DNA of 64,000 nucleotides, taken from the NCBI RefSeq assembly GCF_902150045.1, contig NZ_CABFVU010000002.1:1104001-1168000 (forward strand), read 5' to 3'. Positions 7,167 through 15,924 of this stretch are shown in pieces. Numbering within the stretch: position 1 is the stretch's first letter; the number at the start of each line of letters is the position of its first letter. Source of the DNA: Chitinophaga polysaccharea. Its GTDB lineage: Bacteria; Bacteroidota; Bacteroidia; Chitinophagales; Chitinophagaceae. The translations under genes and the position numbers were made by a program. Below the pieces are notes generated by a model, which was given only the letters and a program-made list of their open reading frames with translations, made no database searches and was not told the origin of the DNA.

Positions 7167-8033
7167 TCAAAAAATAGCATTTTTGGTTCGTTGTGCATTT
7201 TTGGGCGTAACGCCATAAATCTGCCGGTATTGTTTTATAAAGTAAGATACATTTTCAAAACCGCACTCATAGGCAATTTCATTGACATTGTTGCTGGAAT
7301 GCAGCAGCAGTTCACGGGCATGTTTCAGGCGCTCTTCATTGATCCATTTTTTGGGAGGGGCATCATAGAGGCGGGCAAATTCTCTTTTAAAGCTGCTTAG
7401 GCTTAGGCCGCACATTTTCGCATATTCTTCCAGGGTAAAAGGCTGAAAGAGATTATTGCGGATGACCAGGGAAATATTTTCCGCACTGTGCTCGAAAAGG
7501 CGCGACAGGAAAGCCCGGACCTCCTGCCGGTATTCGCCGCAGAGCAACAGCAGTAAGATCTCGTTTATTTTTAATTCCAGCAGCCGGTTGGTATGTATGT
7601 GGGGATGTTCCAGGTAGCCCAGGATACTGTTGCGCACCTGTAGCAATTCAGTTTTACAGGGGATGACTACCGGCAGTGTTGTTTTGATGGCAGGGCCGTG
7701 GGCGCCGTCTTCACTGGCAAAGGAGCGCAGGAGCGTATCATCCATGCATACCATCAGCGATTGGTAATCGGTACCATCCGTAATAAAATCAGTCATAAAA
7801 TACACCCCCCTTCTCAGCAGCAGGAGGTCGCCCGCGTGAGCAATCAGGTCGCCTTCCCGGAAGTGCAGTTGTTTAGTGCCCCGGAGAATGAATACCAGGC
7901 AGTTTTCTGTAAGGAAGCCCTGTTCTTTGCCCGCCTCGGCCGATTGCCTGAACCAGGCTACCACCGATTTCCCGGCGTGTTGCAACTGAACGGCGGGGAT
8001 ATTTTCAAAAGCTTTCGGGTATCGTGGTAACAT
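7167..8033 (-). CDS. AraC-family transcriptional regulator
   Basis: A 288-residue regulator. The C-terminal 100 residues form the double helix-turn-helix of AraC/XylS proteins: first helix-turn-helix around FTLEEYAKMCGLSLSSFKRE, second around NVNEIAYECGFENVSYFIKQ, closing with the family's YGVTPKNAQ. The N-terminal 170 residues are a cupin-like effector domain (KQLHFREGDLIAHAGDLLLLRRGVYF) that probably binds a small ligand. It lies directly behind the beta-propeller gene on the same strand and is divergent from a lipoprotein gene at 8113, with 79 bases between the starts. The effector cannot be predicted. Confidence 0.9.
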   Translation of the reverse strand: MLPRYPKAFENIPAVQLQHAGKSVVAWFRQSAEAGKEQGFLTENCLVFILRGTKQLHFREGDLIAHAGDLLLLRRGVYFMTDFITDGTDYQSLMVCMDDTLLRSFASEDGAHGPAIKTTLPVVIPCKTELLQVRNSILGYLEHPHIHTNRLLELKINEILLLLLCGEYRQEVRAFLSRLFEHSAENISLVIRNNLFQPFTLEEYAKMCGLSLSSFKREFARLYDAPPKKWINEERLKHARELLLHSSNNVNEIAYECGFENVSYFIKQYRQIYGVTPKNAQRTKNAIF

Positions 8034-8112
8034 GCCATAAAAGTACGGATTAGCGTGGAATTATATGTTTATGGCATTGTATTTGGTGAAATGATGTTAA
8101 ACGCAACACAAT

Positions 8113-8529
8113 ATGAAAACATGGTTCTACCTGCCGCTGCTGTTACTGGGTTTTATATTGCCCGGTTGCACCAAAACCACCAATGAAGTAGTTATTCCTA
8201 ACCAAACGATCCTGGTTGATGTAAACCCGAACAGCTGGGAACAGGATCCTGACGGAAAATTCTTCTATCTTATTAAGGTACCCGAGTTAAATAACGTAAA
8301 CCAGCTGGATGGCGTAATTGTTTCCATGGCCAGGTATGATGCGGCGAATTCGACAGTGGAGCCGCAGGCATTTGAATTACTGCCGCAGGTGTATGACAAT
8401 CAATCTTATTTCGTTATCCATGATGACAAGGCAGTAGAAGTAGATATCAAAGGGGTGAATGGCGCTGCTTCACAGAAGCCAGCTACCAAAGTGAGGATCA
8501 AAATCGTATTGGTGCCTTCCGCGCAGTAA
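8113..8529 (+). CDS. Small lipoprotein of unknown function
   Basis: A 138-residue protein with a lipoprotein signal (residues 1-18, lipobox LPGC), so it should be anchored in a membrane on the periplasmic or outer face. The mature part is beta-rich (WEQDPDGKFFYLIKVPELN, ATKVRIKIVLVPSAQ). I do not recognise the family. The end of the chain, with a VP-containing strand near the front and LVP at the back, loosely recalls the C-terminal part of the collagen-like lipoprotein at 11685-12275 on the other side of the phospholipase C gene. A clear terminator follows, so it is monocistronic. Confidence 0.7.
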   Translation: MKTWFYLPLLLLGFILPGCTKTTNEVVIPNQTILVDVNPNSWEQDPDGKFFYLIKVPELNNVNQLDGVIVSMARYDAANSTVEPQAFELLPQVYDNQSYFVIHDDKAVEVDIKGVNGAASQKPATKVRIKIVLVPSAQ

Positions 8530-8560
8530 ACCGGCTTTACCATTTCTCAACATATATAGA

Positions 8561-8591
8561 AAGGCTTCCGTATTGAGCGGAAGCTTTTTTT
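8561..8591 (+). terminator. Rho-independent-type terminator
   Basis: GCTTCCG (8564-8570) pairs with CGGAAGC (8578-8584) over a 7-base loop, followed by a run of T. It ends the small lipoprotein transcript. Confidence 0.8.
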
Positions 8592-8727
8592 ATGCCCCGT
8601 TACTGCATAACCATAATAATAAGATAACGACCATTCTTCATAGTAAATAGCAGATACCACGGGAATTTTACTATTTTCCATTTTCGTATGATCCCTTTAC
8701 AGTGTGCATGAAAATTTATAACGACTA

Positions 8728-11265
8728 ATGGATAACAGAAGAGATTTTATTAAAAAGGCAGCATTGCTATCCGGGGCCGCCGGTGTTTTCAGCGCCTTGC
8801 CAGCCTCTATTCAGCGGGCAATGGCCATTGACCCGAAGCCCGGTACCACTTTCGTGGATGCAGAGCATATTGTAGTGCTGATGCAGGAAAACCGGTCGTT
8901 TGACCACTGTTATGGAACGCTCCGGGGAGTGCGGGGCTATAATGATCCACGTGCTATACAACTGCCCAACAAGAACCTGGTATGGCTGCAGAGTAATGCA
9001 AAGAATGAAACTTATGCCCCTTTCCGGCTTAATATGAAGGACACAAAGGCCACCTGGATGAGCAGCCTGCCGCATTCATGGGGCAACCAGGTAGATGCCC
9101 GTAACAACGGTAAATACGATCAGTGGCTGCTGGTAAAGAAATCAGGCAATAAAGAATGGGCGCCTATGCCGCTCACCCTGGGTTATTATAACCGGGAAGA
9201 TATCCCGTTCTATTATTCCCTGGCCGATGCTTTCACAGTGTGCGATCAGAATTTCTGTTCTTCCTTAACCGGTACCACACCAAACAGGCTTTACCTGTGG
9301 ACGGGCACCCTGCGCGACGAACAAAAGGCAGATGCCAAAGCCAATGTATGGAATGAGGATGTGGATTACGGACGTGAAGCGCATTGGACCAGTTTTCCCG
9401 AACGGTTGGAAGACAACGGTATTTCCTGGAAAATTTATCAGAATGAAATCAGTGCAGCCGGCCTGGAAGGGGAGAAAGACGGGATGCTGGCTAACTTTAC
9501 AGATAATCCCATAGAATGGTTTGCCGCCTATAATGTACGTTTTGCTGCTGGTCATATTCAATACCTGCAACGTAAAATAAAAGAACTTCCGGAAGAAATA
9601 AAAAGCCTGGAATCAAAGCTGGGCATCGCTTCAGGAGAAGAAGCCGCCAAACTGCAAAAGAAACTGGAGCGGCAGAAAGCAGCACTGGAACAGGTAAAGG
9701 TGGATGCTGAAAAATTTACCGCAGCTAACTTTACCAAATTATCCCGGCGCGCACAAAATCTCCATAACAAAGCATTTACTACCAACATTGCCGACCCCGA
9801 CTACCACGAGCTGGAAACCCTTACCTATAAGGATGGGGATACGGAAAGAACCGTACAGGTGCCTAAAGGCGATATACTGCACCAGTTCAGAACAGACGTA
9901 AATGAGGGCAAGCTGCCCACCATTTCATGGCTGGTAGCGCCGGGTGAGTTCTCAGACCACCCGGGATCACCATGGTATGGCGCCTGGTATGTGTCTGAGG
10001 TATTGGATATCCTCACCCGCAGAGAAGAGGTATGGAAGAAAACCATTTTTATTTTATGTTATGATGAGAATGATGGTTATTTCGACCACGTACCTCCGTT
10101 CACCGCGCCGCATAAGCCTGGTACCGGCAAGGTATCCGCAGGAATTGACACCGGCCTGGAATATGTAACACGCGAAGAAGAGCAGACCAAGAAATACCTG
10201 GAAGCAGACGAGATCCGCGAAAGCCCCATCGGGTTGGGATACCGTGTTCCACTGGTCATAGCATCGCCCTGGAGCCGTGGTGGCTATGTGAATTCACAGG
10301 TATGCGACCATACGTCCATCCTGCAGCTGATGGAGCATTTCCTGCAACATAAAACCGGCAAGCCAATTAAGGAAACCAATATCTCCGCCTGGCGCCGTAC
10401 TGTTTGCAGTGATCTTACTTCTGTATTCCGGCCTTTTAACGGTGAAAAAATTTCAGTTCCTTTCCCGGAAAGGAACGAGTTTATTGAAACTATCTATAAC
10501 GCGAAGTTCAAGAAACTACCGGATGAATTCAAGCTGCTTACCGCAGAAGAAATTGCAAAGATCAATGCCAACCCCGCTACGGCAGAATGGATGCCACAGC
10601 AGGAAAAGGGCACCCGTGTTTCCAACGCACTGCCTTATGAACTGTATGTGGGAGGAAAACTGGATGCCGGCAAAAGATCATTCGGGATCAGTTTTGAGGC
10701 CGGCAACAAAGTGTTTGGCGATCGCGCGGCAGGCGCTCCTTTCAACGTGTATGCACCAGGTAAATATTTGCAGGAAGACACACAAACGATGGAGCCTGTA
10801 AGAACCTGGTCCTATGCCGTAAAGGCGGGCGATCAGCTGAAAGATACCTGGCCGCTGTCATCTTTTGAAGACGCGCATTATCACCTGAGGGTATATGGCC
10901 CTAACGGGTTTTACCGGGAATTTACCGGTGATGCCTCCGATCCTGAGGTGGAGATAATATGCAATTACCAACGCAGTATTACCAACAGCAAAAAACTAAC
11001 CGGCAACGTGGAGCTGAAACTGGTAAATCGTGGTATACAACCGGCTACATTTACCATTGCTGACCTGGGATATAAAAAAGGTGTGCTGAAGAAAACGGTG
11101 GCTGCACGCACCACCGCCACACTGGTAATAGACCTGGCTAAGAGCCAGGGTTGGTACGACTTTTCAGTAAAGACTTCCGGCAGCGATCTTTTCTCGCAGC
11201 GTTATGCCGGCAGGGTGGAAACAGGTAAGGAAAGCATCAGCGACCCGGTAATGGGAAGAGTATAA
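8728..11265 (+). CDS. Phosphocholine-type phospholipase C (Tat-exported)
   Basis: An 845-residue enzyme of the bacterial phosphocholine-specific phospholipase C family (PlcN/PlcH-like), which cleaves phosphatidylcholine or sphingomyelin to a neutral lipid and phosphocholine. It begins with a twin-arginine signal (RRDFIKKAALLSG, about residues 4-16). The phosphoesterase core runs from about 45 to 560 and shows the family motif ENRSFDHCYG (about 54-63), LTGTTPNRLYLWTG and the metal/phosphate region around YDENDGYFDHVPP. Two beta-sandwich DUF756-type domains close the protein (about 625-725 and 735-830). The region at about 277-335 is a highly charged predicted coiled coil that I take to be an insertion. 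A terminator follows; gene neighbours are lipoproteins. Confidence 0.9.
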   Translation: MDNRRDFIKKAALLSGAAGVFSALPASIQRAMAIDPKPGTTFVDAEHIVVLMQENRSFDHCYGTLRGVRGYNDPRAIQLPNKNLVWLQSNAKNETYAPFRLNMKDTKATWMSSLPHSWGNQVDARNNGKYDQWLLVKKSGNKEWAPMPLTLGYYNREDIPFYYSLADAFTVCDQNFCSSLTGTTPNRLYLWTGTLRDEQKADAKANVWNEDVDYGREAHWTSFPERLEDNGISWKIYQNEISAAGLEGEKDGMLANFTDNPIEWFAAYNVRFAAGHIQYLQRKIKELPEEIKSLESKLGIASGEEAAKLQKKLERQKAALEQVKVDAEKFTAANFTKLSRRAQNLHNKAFTTNIADPDYHELETLTYKDGDTERTVQVPKGDILHQFRTDVNEGKLPTISWLVAPGEFSDHPGSPWYGAWYVSEVLDILTRREEVWKKTIFILCYDENDGYFDHVPPFTAPHKPGTGKVSAGIDTGLEYVTREEEQTKKYLEADEIRESPIGLGYRVPLVIASPWSRGGYVNSQVCDHTSILQLMEHFLQHKTGKPIKETNISAWRRTVCSDLTSVFRPFNGEKISVPFPERNEFIETIYNAKFKKLPDEFKLLTAEEIAKINANPATAEWMPQQEKGTRVSNALPYELYVGGKLDAGKRSFGISFEAGNKVFGDRAAGAPFNVYAPGKYLQEDTQTMEPVRTWSYAVKAGDQLKDTWPLSSFEDAHYHLRVYGPNGFYREFTGDASDPEVEIICNYQRSITNSKKLTGNVELKLVNRGIQPATFTIADLGYKKGVLKKTVAARTTATLVIDLAKSQGWYDFSVKTSGSDLFSQRYAGRVETGKESISDPVMGRV

Positions 11266-11282
11266 TTTTTATTCACAACGAC

Positions 11283-11327
11283 AGGAAAGAAGGCGTTTTC
11301 CCTTAAAGGAAGCGCTTTCCTTTTTTA
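11283..11327 (+). terminator. Rho-independent-type terminator
   Basis: AGGAAAG (11283-11289) pairs with CTTTCCT (11315-11321), and inner bases also pair (GCGTTTTCC with GGAAGCGC). A T-run follows. It ends the phospholipase C transcript. Confidence 0.8.
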
Positions 11328-11684
11328 TTGCCGCCACCAGTATTTTACATTACCATCTCCAGGGGTAATTTCTTCTGTCAGGTTCCAGCTGTATCCATAT
11401 CATCCGTCATGTATCCTGGAATTGAAAACAAATGTGTTTAACCCGTAGGAACATCATCATTTACTTGTAGTCGGTAAATTGCAACGGGGAAAAGATTAAA
11501 AAATGGGGACGTTTTATTTAACCAAGAGGGTCATTATTTTGTTTCATGATAACGATAACTAACCGAATTAAATTATCACATTTTTGTTATTTGTTTTTTT
11601 GTATCTTAACTAACGTGTAAAGATCCCGATGCCTCGAAACTCCACATATCATTAAATATATTAAATCATCCAAAATCGTCCTTT
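11328..11684. other. Intergenic stretch without a recognisable gene
   Basis: About 357 bases between the phospholipase terminator and the collagen-like lipoprotein gene. The last 150 bases are AT-rich and should hold the promoter of that gene, but no box fits the TANNTTTG consensus well. No open frame with coding character and no RNA gene was seen. Confidence 0.5.
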
Positions 11685-12275
11685 ATGAAACTATCTTCCC
11701 GTCACCTGCCTTTAATGTTCCTGTTTGCCGTAATCCTGGCATTTGCTGCCTGCTCCAAAGACGGAGCCCAGGGGCCTGCCGGTAATCCTGGCCCTGCCGG
11801 CCCCGGTGGTCCTGCTGGCCCTGCTGGTCCTGCCGGCCCTAAAGGGGATACCGGTGTGGCCAATGTGATTTATTCTGACTGGCTTGATGTAGCTTTCGAC
11901 AGTATCCGCGATCAGAACGGGGTGCCCACCGGCGATGGTTTTGTTGGCGCCATTGAAGTCCCAAAGCTTACCAAAGAAATACTGACCAATGGCGCTGTCA
12001 ATGTTTATTTTAACCTCGACTCTGCAGATGCACCTTACATTGTGCCATTGCCATACCTGGATCCCTACATGTTTGTGAGCTTCCAGGCGGCTGAGGGTGG
12101 AATTCTCATTCTTTCGAGTCATGATCTCAGCTCGGGCAGTTTCCCCGGTGAAAAAGTGATCCGGCAGTTCCGCTATGTGCTGGTACCGGGAGGTGTGGCT
12201 GCCCGCAGCGCCAGTGGTGGAGTAGACTGGAAAGATTATAAATCAGTGCAAAAATACCTGGGGTTAAAAGATTAA
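11685..12275 (+). CDS. Collagen-like lipoprotein
   Basis: A 196-residue lipoprotein (signal about 1-21, lipobox FAAC) whose mature N-terminus is a run of eleven Gly-X-Y triplets at about residues 27-58, mostly GPA with GPK and GDT at the end. Such a stretch can form a collagen-like trimeric stalk; the rest (about 60-190) is beta-rich and ends with RYVLVPGG and a charged tail. The domain after the triplets resembles those found on other Bacteroidota collagen-like lipoproteins, but no function is known to me. The triplet codons are GC-rich compared with the flanks, as expected for Gly-Pro-Ala runs. It stands alone, with a hairpin element behind it. Confidence 0.8.
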   Translation: MKLSSRHLPLMFLFAVILAFAACSKDGAQGPAGNPGPAGPGGPAGPAGPAGPKGDTGVANVIYSDWLDVAFDSIRDQNGVPTGDGFVGAIEVPKLTKEILTNGAVNVYFNLDSADAPYIVPLPYLDPYMFVSFQAAEGGILILSSHDLSSGSFPGEKVIRQFRYVLVPGGVAARSASGGVDWKDYKSVQKYLGLKD

Positions 12276-12362
12276 CAGCGTATGCCTTATGAAAGGGGTA
12301 TCAAAAATAAATGAAGGCGTTTTGCTTTAACCGGCTGCCGCCTCCATCCGGGTAACTGAGCA

Positions 12363-12480
12363 AAAGAGAGGCTGTATCAAAAGTAATTTTTACTCGATTT
12401 TATTCGGGTACCTGATGGTGAGAATTTTCGTTTACGCAATTCTCAGGACCTTCAGATTACTTTTGATACAGCCTCTCTTT
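12363..12480. mobile_element. MITE-like element with 25-bp perfect terminal inverted repeats
   Basis: Bases 12363-12387 and 12456-12480 are perfect 25-base inverted repeats built on GAGGCTGTATCAAAAGT, a sequence resembling ends of insertion sequences. They enclose 68 bases without a gene; inside them TGAGAATT and AATTCTCA form a second small inverted repeat. The size of 118 bases fits a miniature non-autonomous element. Target-site duplications are not evident. It could instead work as a strong hairpin terminator behind the collagen-like gene. Confidence 0.55.
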
Positions 12481-12589
12481 GTTGCAGTATATGCACAGTT
12501 TGTTCCGTAGCGGCTACGCCCGCTGGAGCGTGGATCCTGTATAGCGGCCTATTCCTGTAAACGGCTTTTAATTTGATAGGAAACAGGGT

Positions 12590-14149
12590 ATGAAGAAGCT
12601 CCTGTTGATCACATTGTTTGCATACATGCTGCATGGTTGTAGTTCCCCTTCAGCCCCGGCCAGCTCTGATGAACATATCAGCCCACGCAATACGGGAATT
12701 ACTCCCGGAAACGCCTATAACGACCTGTTCCTGGACAGCACAGCGATAGCGGCATTCATTACTTCGCAAAAACTGAACGACACCATTGCCGACAGGATCC
12801 GCAGCTTTTATAATGCCCGCAATTTTGAATTTGCATGGTTCGACAGCCGGGGACCAGTGGAACAGACAGCTGCGTTCCGGAGCCTGTATAATTACAGCAG
12901 GGACAGCATAAGCAACCGAGCGCTTGACAGGCGGCTGGATGACCTGATGAATGAAGACAGCCTGGTGATCAGCTCTTCGGATAAAGAGATCATTAAAACA
13001 GAGCTGCAGCTTACCTGGCGGCTTATCAATTATTTCCGGGAAACCGGCGGCAGTATTGGTCAACTCGAGCATATGGTGCCGGCCCAGCGCTATCCGGTGA
13101 TGGAACTGGCCGATTCCATGCTTCGAACCAATGATAAAGTATTCCCGGCAGTAGCCCCCATGAAAGAACCGCTCAAAGCCTACCGGGAATATGTCGGCAA
13201 AGGAGGCTGGCAGCCCTTGCAGCCAGTAAAGAAGGGATTAAAGAAAGGACAATCAGCTCCGGAAATCATCGCCGTAAAAAAACGCCTGCAGATAACCGGC
13301 GAGTTAAAGCCCGGTGACAGTACAGATGTATTTAATGACGAACTGGAAGCGGCTATCAATTCCTTCCGTAACAGTAACGGGTACACGCCGAACGGGATGC
13401 TGAACGATACCGTGATCAACGCCCTGAATATTTCCGCTGAAGAACGGTTACAACAACTGCTGCTGAATATGGAGCGTATGAAATGGATGCCTGTAAAGCC
13501 GCAGGGAAAGCTGATCCTCGTAAATATACCGGCCTTTGTATTGCATGTGACGGATGGGGATAAGCGCCTGTTTGATATGGATATTGTTGTGGGAAAAGAA
13601 GGGCATAGTACTACTATGTTCTCAGGAATGCTGAACCAGGTGGTGTTCAGCCCTTACTGGAATATTTCCCGCAGCATTGTGCGGAAAGAGATCCTGCCTG
13701 CAGTTCAGCGTAACAAGGGCTACCTGGCTTCCAAACACATGGAAGTAACAGGGGAGGCCAATGGCTTGCCGGTCATCCGCCAGAAGCCCGGAGCGCATAA
13801 TGCGTTGGGTAGGGTTAAGTTCCTGTTTCCCAATAGCTACAATATTTACTTTCATGATACGCCTGAGAAAGCGCTTTTTGAGCGGGATAACAGGGCTTAT
13901 AGTCATGGTTGTATCCGGTTAAAAGACCCTGTAAAAATGGCGCAGTTTGTTTTGGAGGACTCACCTCAATGGACCAACGAAAAAATTGACAGTGCCATGA
14001 ATAGCGGGAAAGAAAAATTTGTGGCGGTAAAAGATCCGGTACCAGTGATCATTACTTATTTCACTGCTTGGATGGAAGGAGGCAAATTACATTTTGCCTC
14101 CGATGTATATGCGCATGATGTAGTATTTAAACAAAAGCTGTTTAAATAG
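12590..14149 (+). CDS. YcbB-type murein L,D-transpeptidase (lipoprotein)
   Basis: A 519-residue peptidoglycan cross-linking enzyme. It carries a lipoprotein signal (lipobox LHGC, Cys at about 17), an N-terminal scaffold region, a peptidoglycan-binding domain at about 220-285 (EIIAVKKRLQITGELKPG through NGMLNDTVINALN), and a YkuD-type catalytic domain at about 305-470 with the signature YSHGCIRLKDP that holds the catalytic cysteine. This order is that of E. coli LdtD/YcbB. The family makes 3-3 cross-links between meso-diaminopimelate residues. Its stop codon is one base away from the stop of a second L,D-transpeptidase gene on the other strand, so the two form a tail-to-tail pair. Confidence 0.9.
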   Translation: MKKLLLITLFAYMLHGCSSPSAPASSDEHISPRNTGITPGNAYNDLFLDSTAIAAFITSQKLNDTIADRIRSFYNARNFEFAWFDSRGPVEQTAAFRSLYNYSRDSISNRALDRRLDDLMNEDSLVISSSDKEIIKTELQLTWRLINYFRETGGSIGQLEHMVPAQRYPVMELADSMLRTNDKVFPAVAPMKEPLKAYREYVGKGGWQPLQPVKKGLKKGQSAPEIIAVKKRLQITGELKPGDSTDVFNDELEAAINSFRNSNGYTPNGMLNDTVINALNISAEERLQQLLLNMERMKWMPVKPQGKLILVNIPAFVLHVTDGDKRLFDMDIVVGKEGHSTTMFSGMLNQVVFSPYWNISRSIVRKEILPAVQRNKGYLASKHMEVTGEANGLPVIRQKPGAHNALGRVKFLFPNSYNIYFHDTPEKALFERDNRAYSHGCIRLKDPVKMAQFVLEDSPQWTNEKIDSAMNSGKEKFVAVKDPVPVIITYFTAWMEGGKLHFASDVYAHDVVFKQKLFK

Positions 14150-14150
14150 T

Positions 14151-14912
14151 TTAAGACGCGCTGCTGTCTTTCACAAGGATCTTTGTATGTGCGGAATAAT
14201 ATTTGTCGGGGCTGTAAAGGAACAGGCAGGTACCATTACGGATGCTGCTGATCACTTTACGGTGCACATTTTCAGGAATGGCGGGACATCCCAGGCTACG
14301 GCCGATATAGCCTTGTAATTTACCGAGCTTGTCATTTACATAATCGGCGCTATGCATGACAATACCCCTGCTGAGGGCGTTATCATTAATGCCGGCTTCT
14401 TCTCCTTCCAGGCGAAGGGAATAGCCATGTTCGCCGTTATATGTATCGCCGGTGATATAGAAACCAAGACTGCTTTTAAAGCTGTTCATCTTGTTTGAAA
14501 ACGTATTGGCCATGTCTTTACCGGAATTCCGGCCATGGGATACCAGCGTGTTAAAAAGTAACAGCTTATTCTTCAGGTCTATTACAAACAAACGCTTTTG
14601 GGTACTGGGGAGGGAGAAGTCGATAATAGACAATACATCCGGGTTTTTAATCCGTCCGTTTTCCTGCAGATGCTCGTAACCGGTCATGGCATTTTCAAAT
14701 GCGTCTCTTGAAAGACCGGTGGTATCCAGCCGCATAATATCGTAGAGGCTTTCCCGTTGTACGGAATCCGTTTTAACAGCAGTAGCCGGTTGCGCAGTGG
14801 CTGTGGATTTCGCGGGACCCAGATTTGTAAAATTTGTAAATAGAAATACGAAAAGACTAATAGTAATTATAAAAATCAACGGTCTGATCACTTGCTTCAA
14901 TTTCATGTTCAC
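14151..14912 (-). CDS. Murein L,D-transpeptidase catalytic-domain protein (YkuD_2 type)
   Basis: A 253-residue protein with one N-terminal membrane anchor or uncleaved signal (about 9-28, PLIFIITISLFVFLF) and a catalytic domain of the YkuD_2 type. Seen are LFVIDLKNKLLLFNTLVSHG, the histidine region MHSADYVND, and the cysteine motif RSLGCPAI. The spacing of His and Cys fits L,D-transpeptidases or the carboxypeptidases related to them. It faces the YcbB-like gene tail to tail. A TATCTTTG box at 14977-14970 lies about 58 bases upstream of its ATG. Confidence 0.85.
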   Translation of the reverse strand: MNMKLKQVIRPLIFIITISLFVFLFTNFTNLGPAKSTATAQPATAVKTDSVQRESLYDIMRLDTTGLSRDAFENAMTGYEHLQENGRIKNPDVLSIIDFSLPSTQKRLFVIDLKNKLLLFNTLVSHGRNSGKDMANTFSNKMNSFKSSLGFYITGDTYNGEHGYSLRLEGEEAGINDNALSRGIVMHSADYVNDKLGKLQGYIGRSLGCPAIPENVHRKVISSIRNGTCLFLYSPDKYYSAHTKILVKDSSAS

Positions 14913-14969
14913 ACTCCGTGGTTTATTGGTTTAGAGAAAATATAACTGCTTTAGAAAAAACATAGACAG

Positions 14970-14977
14970 CAAAGATA
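14970..14977 (-). promoter_or_regulatory. Bacteroidota -7 box (TATCTTTG)
   Basis: On the minus strand the sequence TATCTTTG matches TANNTTTG and lies 58 bases before the ATG of the YkuD_2 gene. No clear TTG was found at the usual upstream distance. Confidence 0.45.
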
Positions 14978-15121
14978 ACCTTTTTTGGAGTGAAAATGCC
15001 CTAAAAGTGCCGTCTGAGGCTGCTGGACAGTTACTTTTAACAGGTTGTTCACATACATGAAAAATATGTATAGGTGGTTATTTCCGTCATAATCCTTAAT
15101 TTATCTTTAAAAAATAGTGTT

Positions 15122-15901
15122 ATGCCTGAATTACCCGATCTGCAAGCCTTCCGTCATAACCTGGAAAAGGCGCTGTTGCATAAAAAGCTGAAATCCGTTA
15201 CAGTGAAGAATGCAAAGAAGCTGCGTGTTAAAGAAGCCGACCTGAGAGCTGCATTGGAGGGGCAGTTTTTAGAGCACATACAACGGGTGGGCAAGGAGCT
15301 GCATTTTGTATTCAAAAACAAACACGTGCTGGGAATGCACTTAATGTTGCATGGAAAGCTGTATTTATTTGAAAAGGAAAATGAACAAAAGCATACCATT
15401 GTAGAGTTGTTGTTTGCAGATGGCACAGGGCTGGCATTAACAGACTTCCAGGCCGCTGCTAATGTTCAACTGGATCCGGAAGAAAAAACAGCGCCTGATG
15501 CGTTGTCGGACGACTTCAACGAAAGTTATCTCAAAGAGCAACTGGCAAAGAAAAAAATTACCATTAAGAAATACCTGCTGGATCAGCACAATGTGCTGGG
15601 AATCGGGAATGCTTATGCAGATGATATCCTGTGGGACGCAAAGATCTCTCCTTTTTCCATCTCCAATAAAATACCCGCACCTAAGATCAAAGCGCTTTTG
15701 AAATCTGTAAAGAAAATCCTGGAAGCCGCTGAAAAGAAGATCCTGAAAAGTAATCCTGATATCATCAACGGTGAAGTGCGCGATTTTATGCTGGTACACA
15801 ATGCCAAATTAAGCGAAAGCCCGGGAGGAGCGCCTATTAAGAAAGACAGCAGCGGAGGCCGGAAAACCTATTATACCGACGAGCAGGAATTATTTGAATA
15901 A
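15122..15901 (+). CDS. Fpg/Nei-family DNA glycosylase with a zincless finger
   Basis: A 259-residue base-excision-repair glycosylase/AP lyase. The start is ATG 15122, because the mature protein must begin PELPD: the N-terminal proline is the nucleophile and the next Glu is catalytic in this family. A GTG 48 bases upstream would abolish that. The N-terminal domain holds GKELHFVFKNKHVLGMHLMLHG; the helix-two-turn-helix is QHNVLGIGNAYADDILW. The C-terminal end (LSESPGGAPIKKDSSGGRKTY, read as two pieces) aligns with the zinc-finger hairpin of Fpg, but all four cysteines are replaced, as in zincless-finger relatives such as NEIL1. The basic GGRKTYY stretch that contacts DNA remains. Substrate preference cannot be told. 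Confidence 0.85.
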   Translation: MPELPDLQAFRHNLEKALLHKKLKSVTVKNAKKLRVKEADLRAALEGQFLEHIQRVGKELHFVFKNKHVLGMHLMLHGKLYLFEKENEQKHTIVELLFADGTGLALTDFQAAANVQLDPEEKTAPDALSDDFNESYLKEQLAKKKITIKKYLLDQHNVLGIGNAYADDILWDAKISPFSISNKIPAPKIKALLKSVKKILEAAEKKILKSNPDIINGEVRDFMLVHNAKLSESPGGAPIKKDSSGGRKTYYTDEQELFE

Positions 15902-15924
15902 GATAATCGCTTGTAGACAAAGAA

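Noticed and set aside
15074..15121. Upstream GTG start for the Fpg/Nei gene
   Set aside because: The enzyme needs proline directly after the initiator Met; only the ATG at 15122 gives MPELP.
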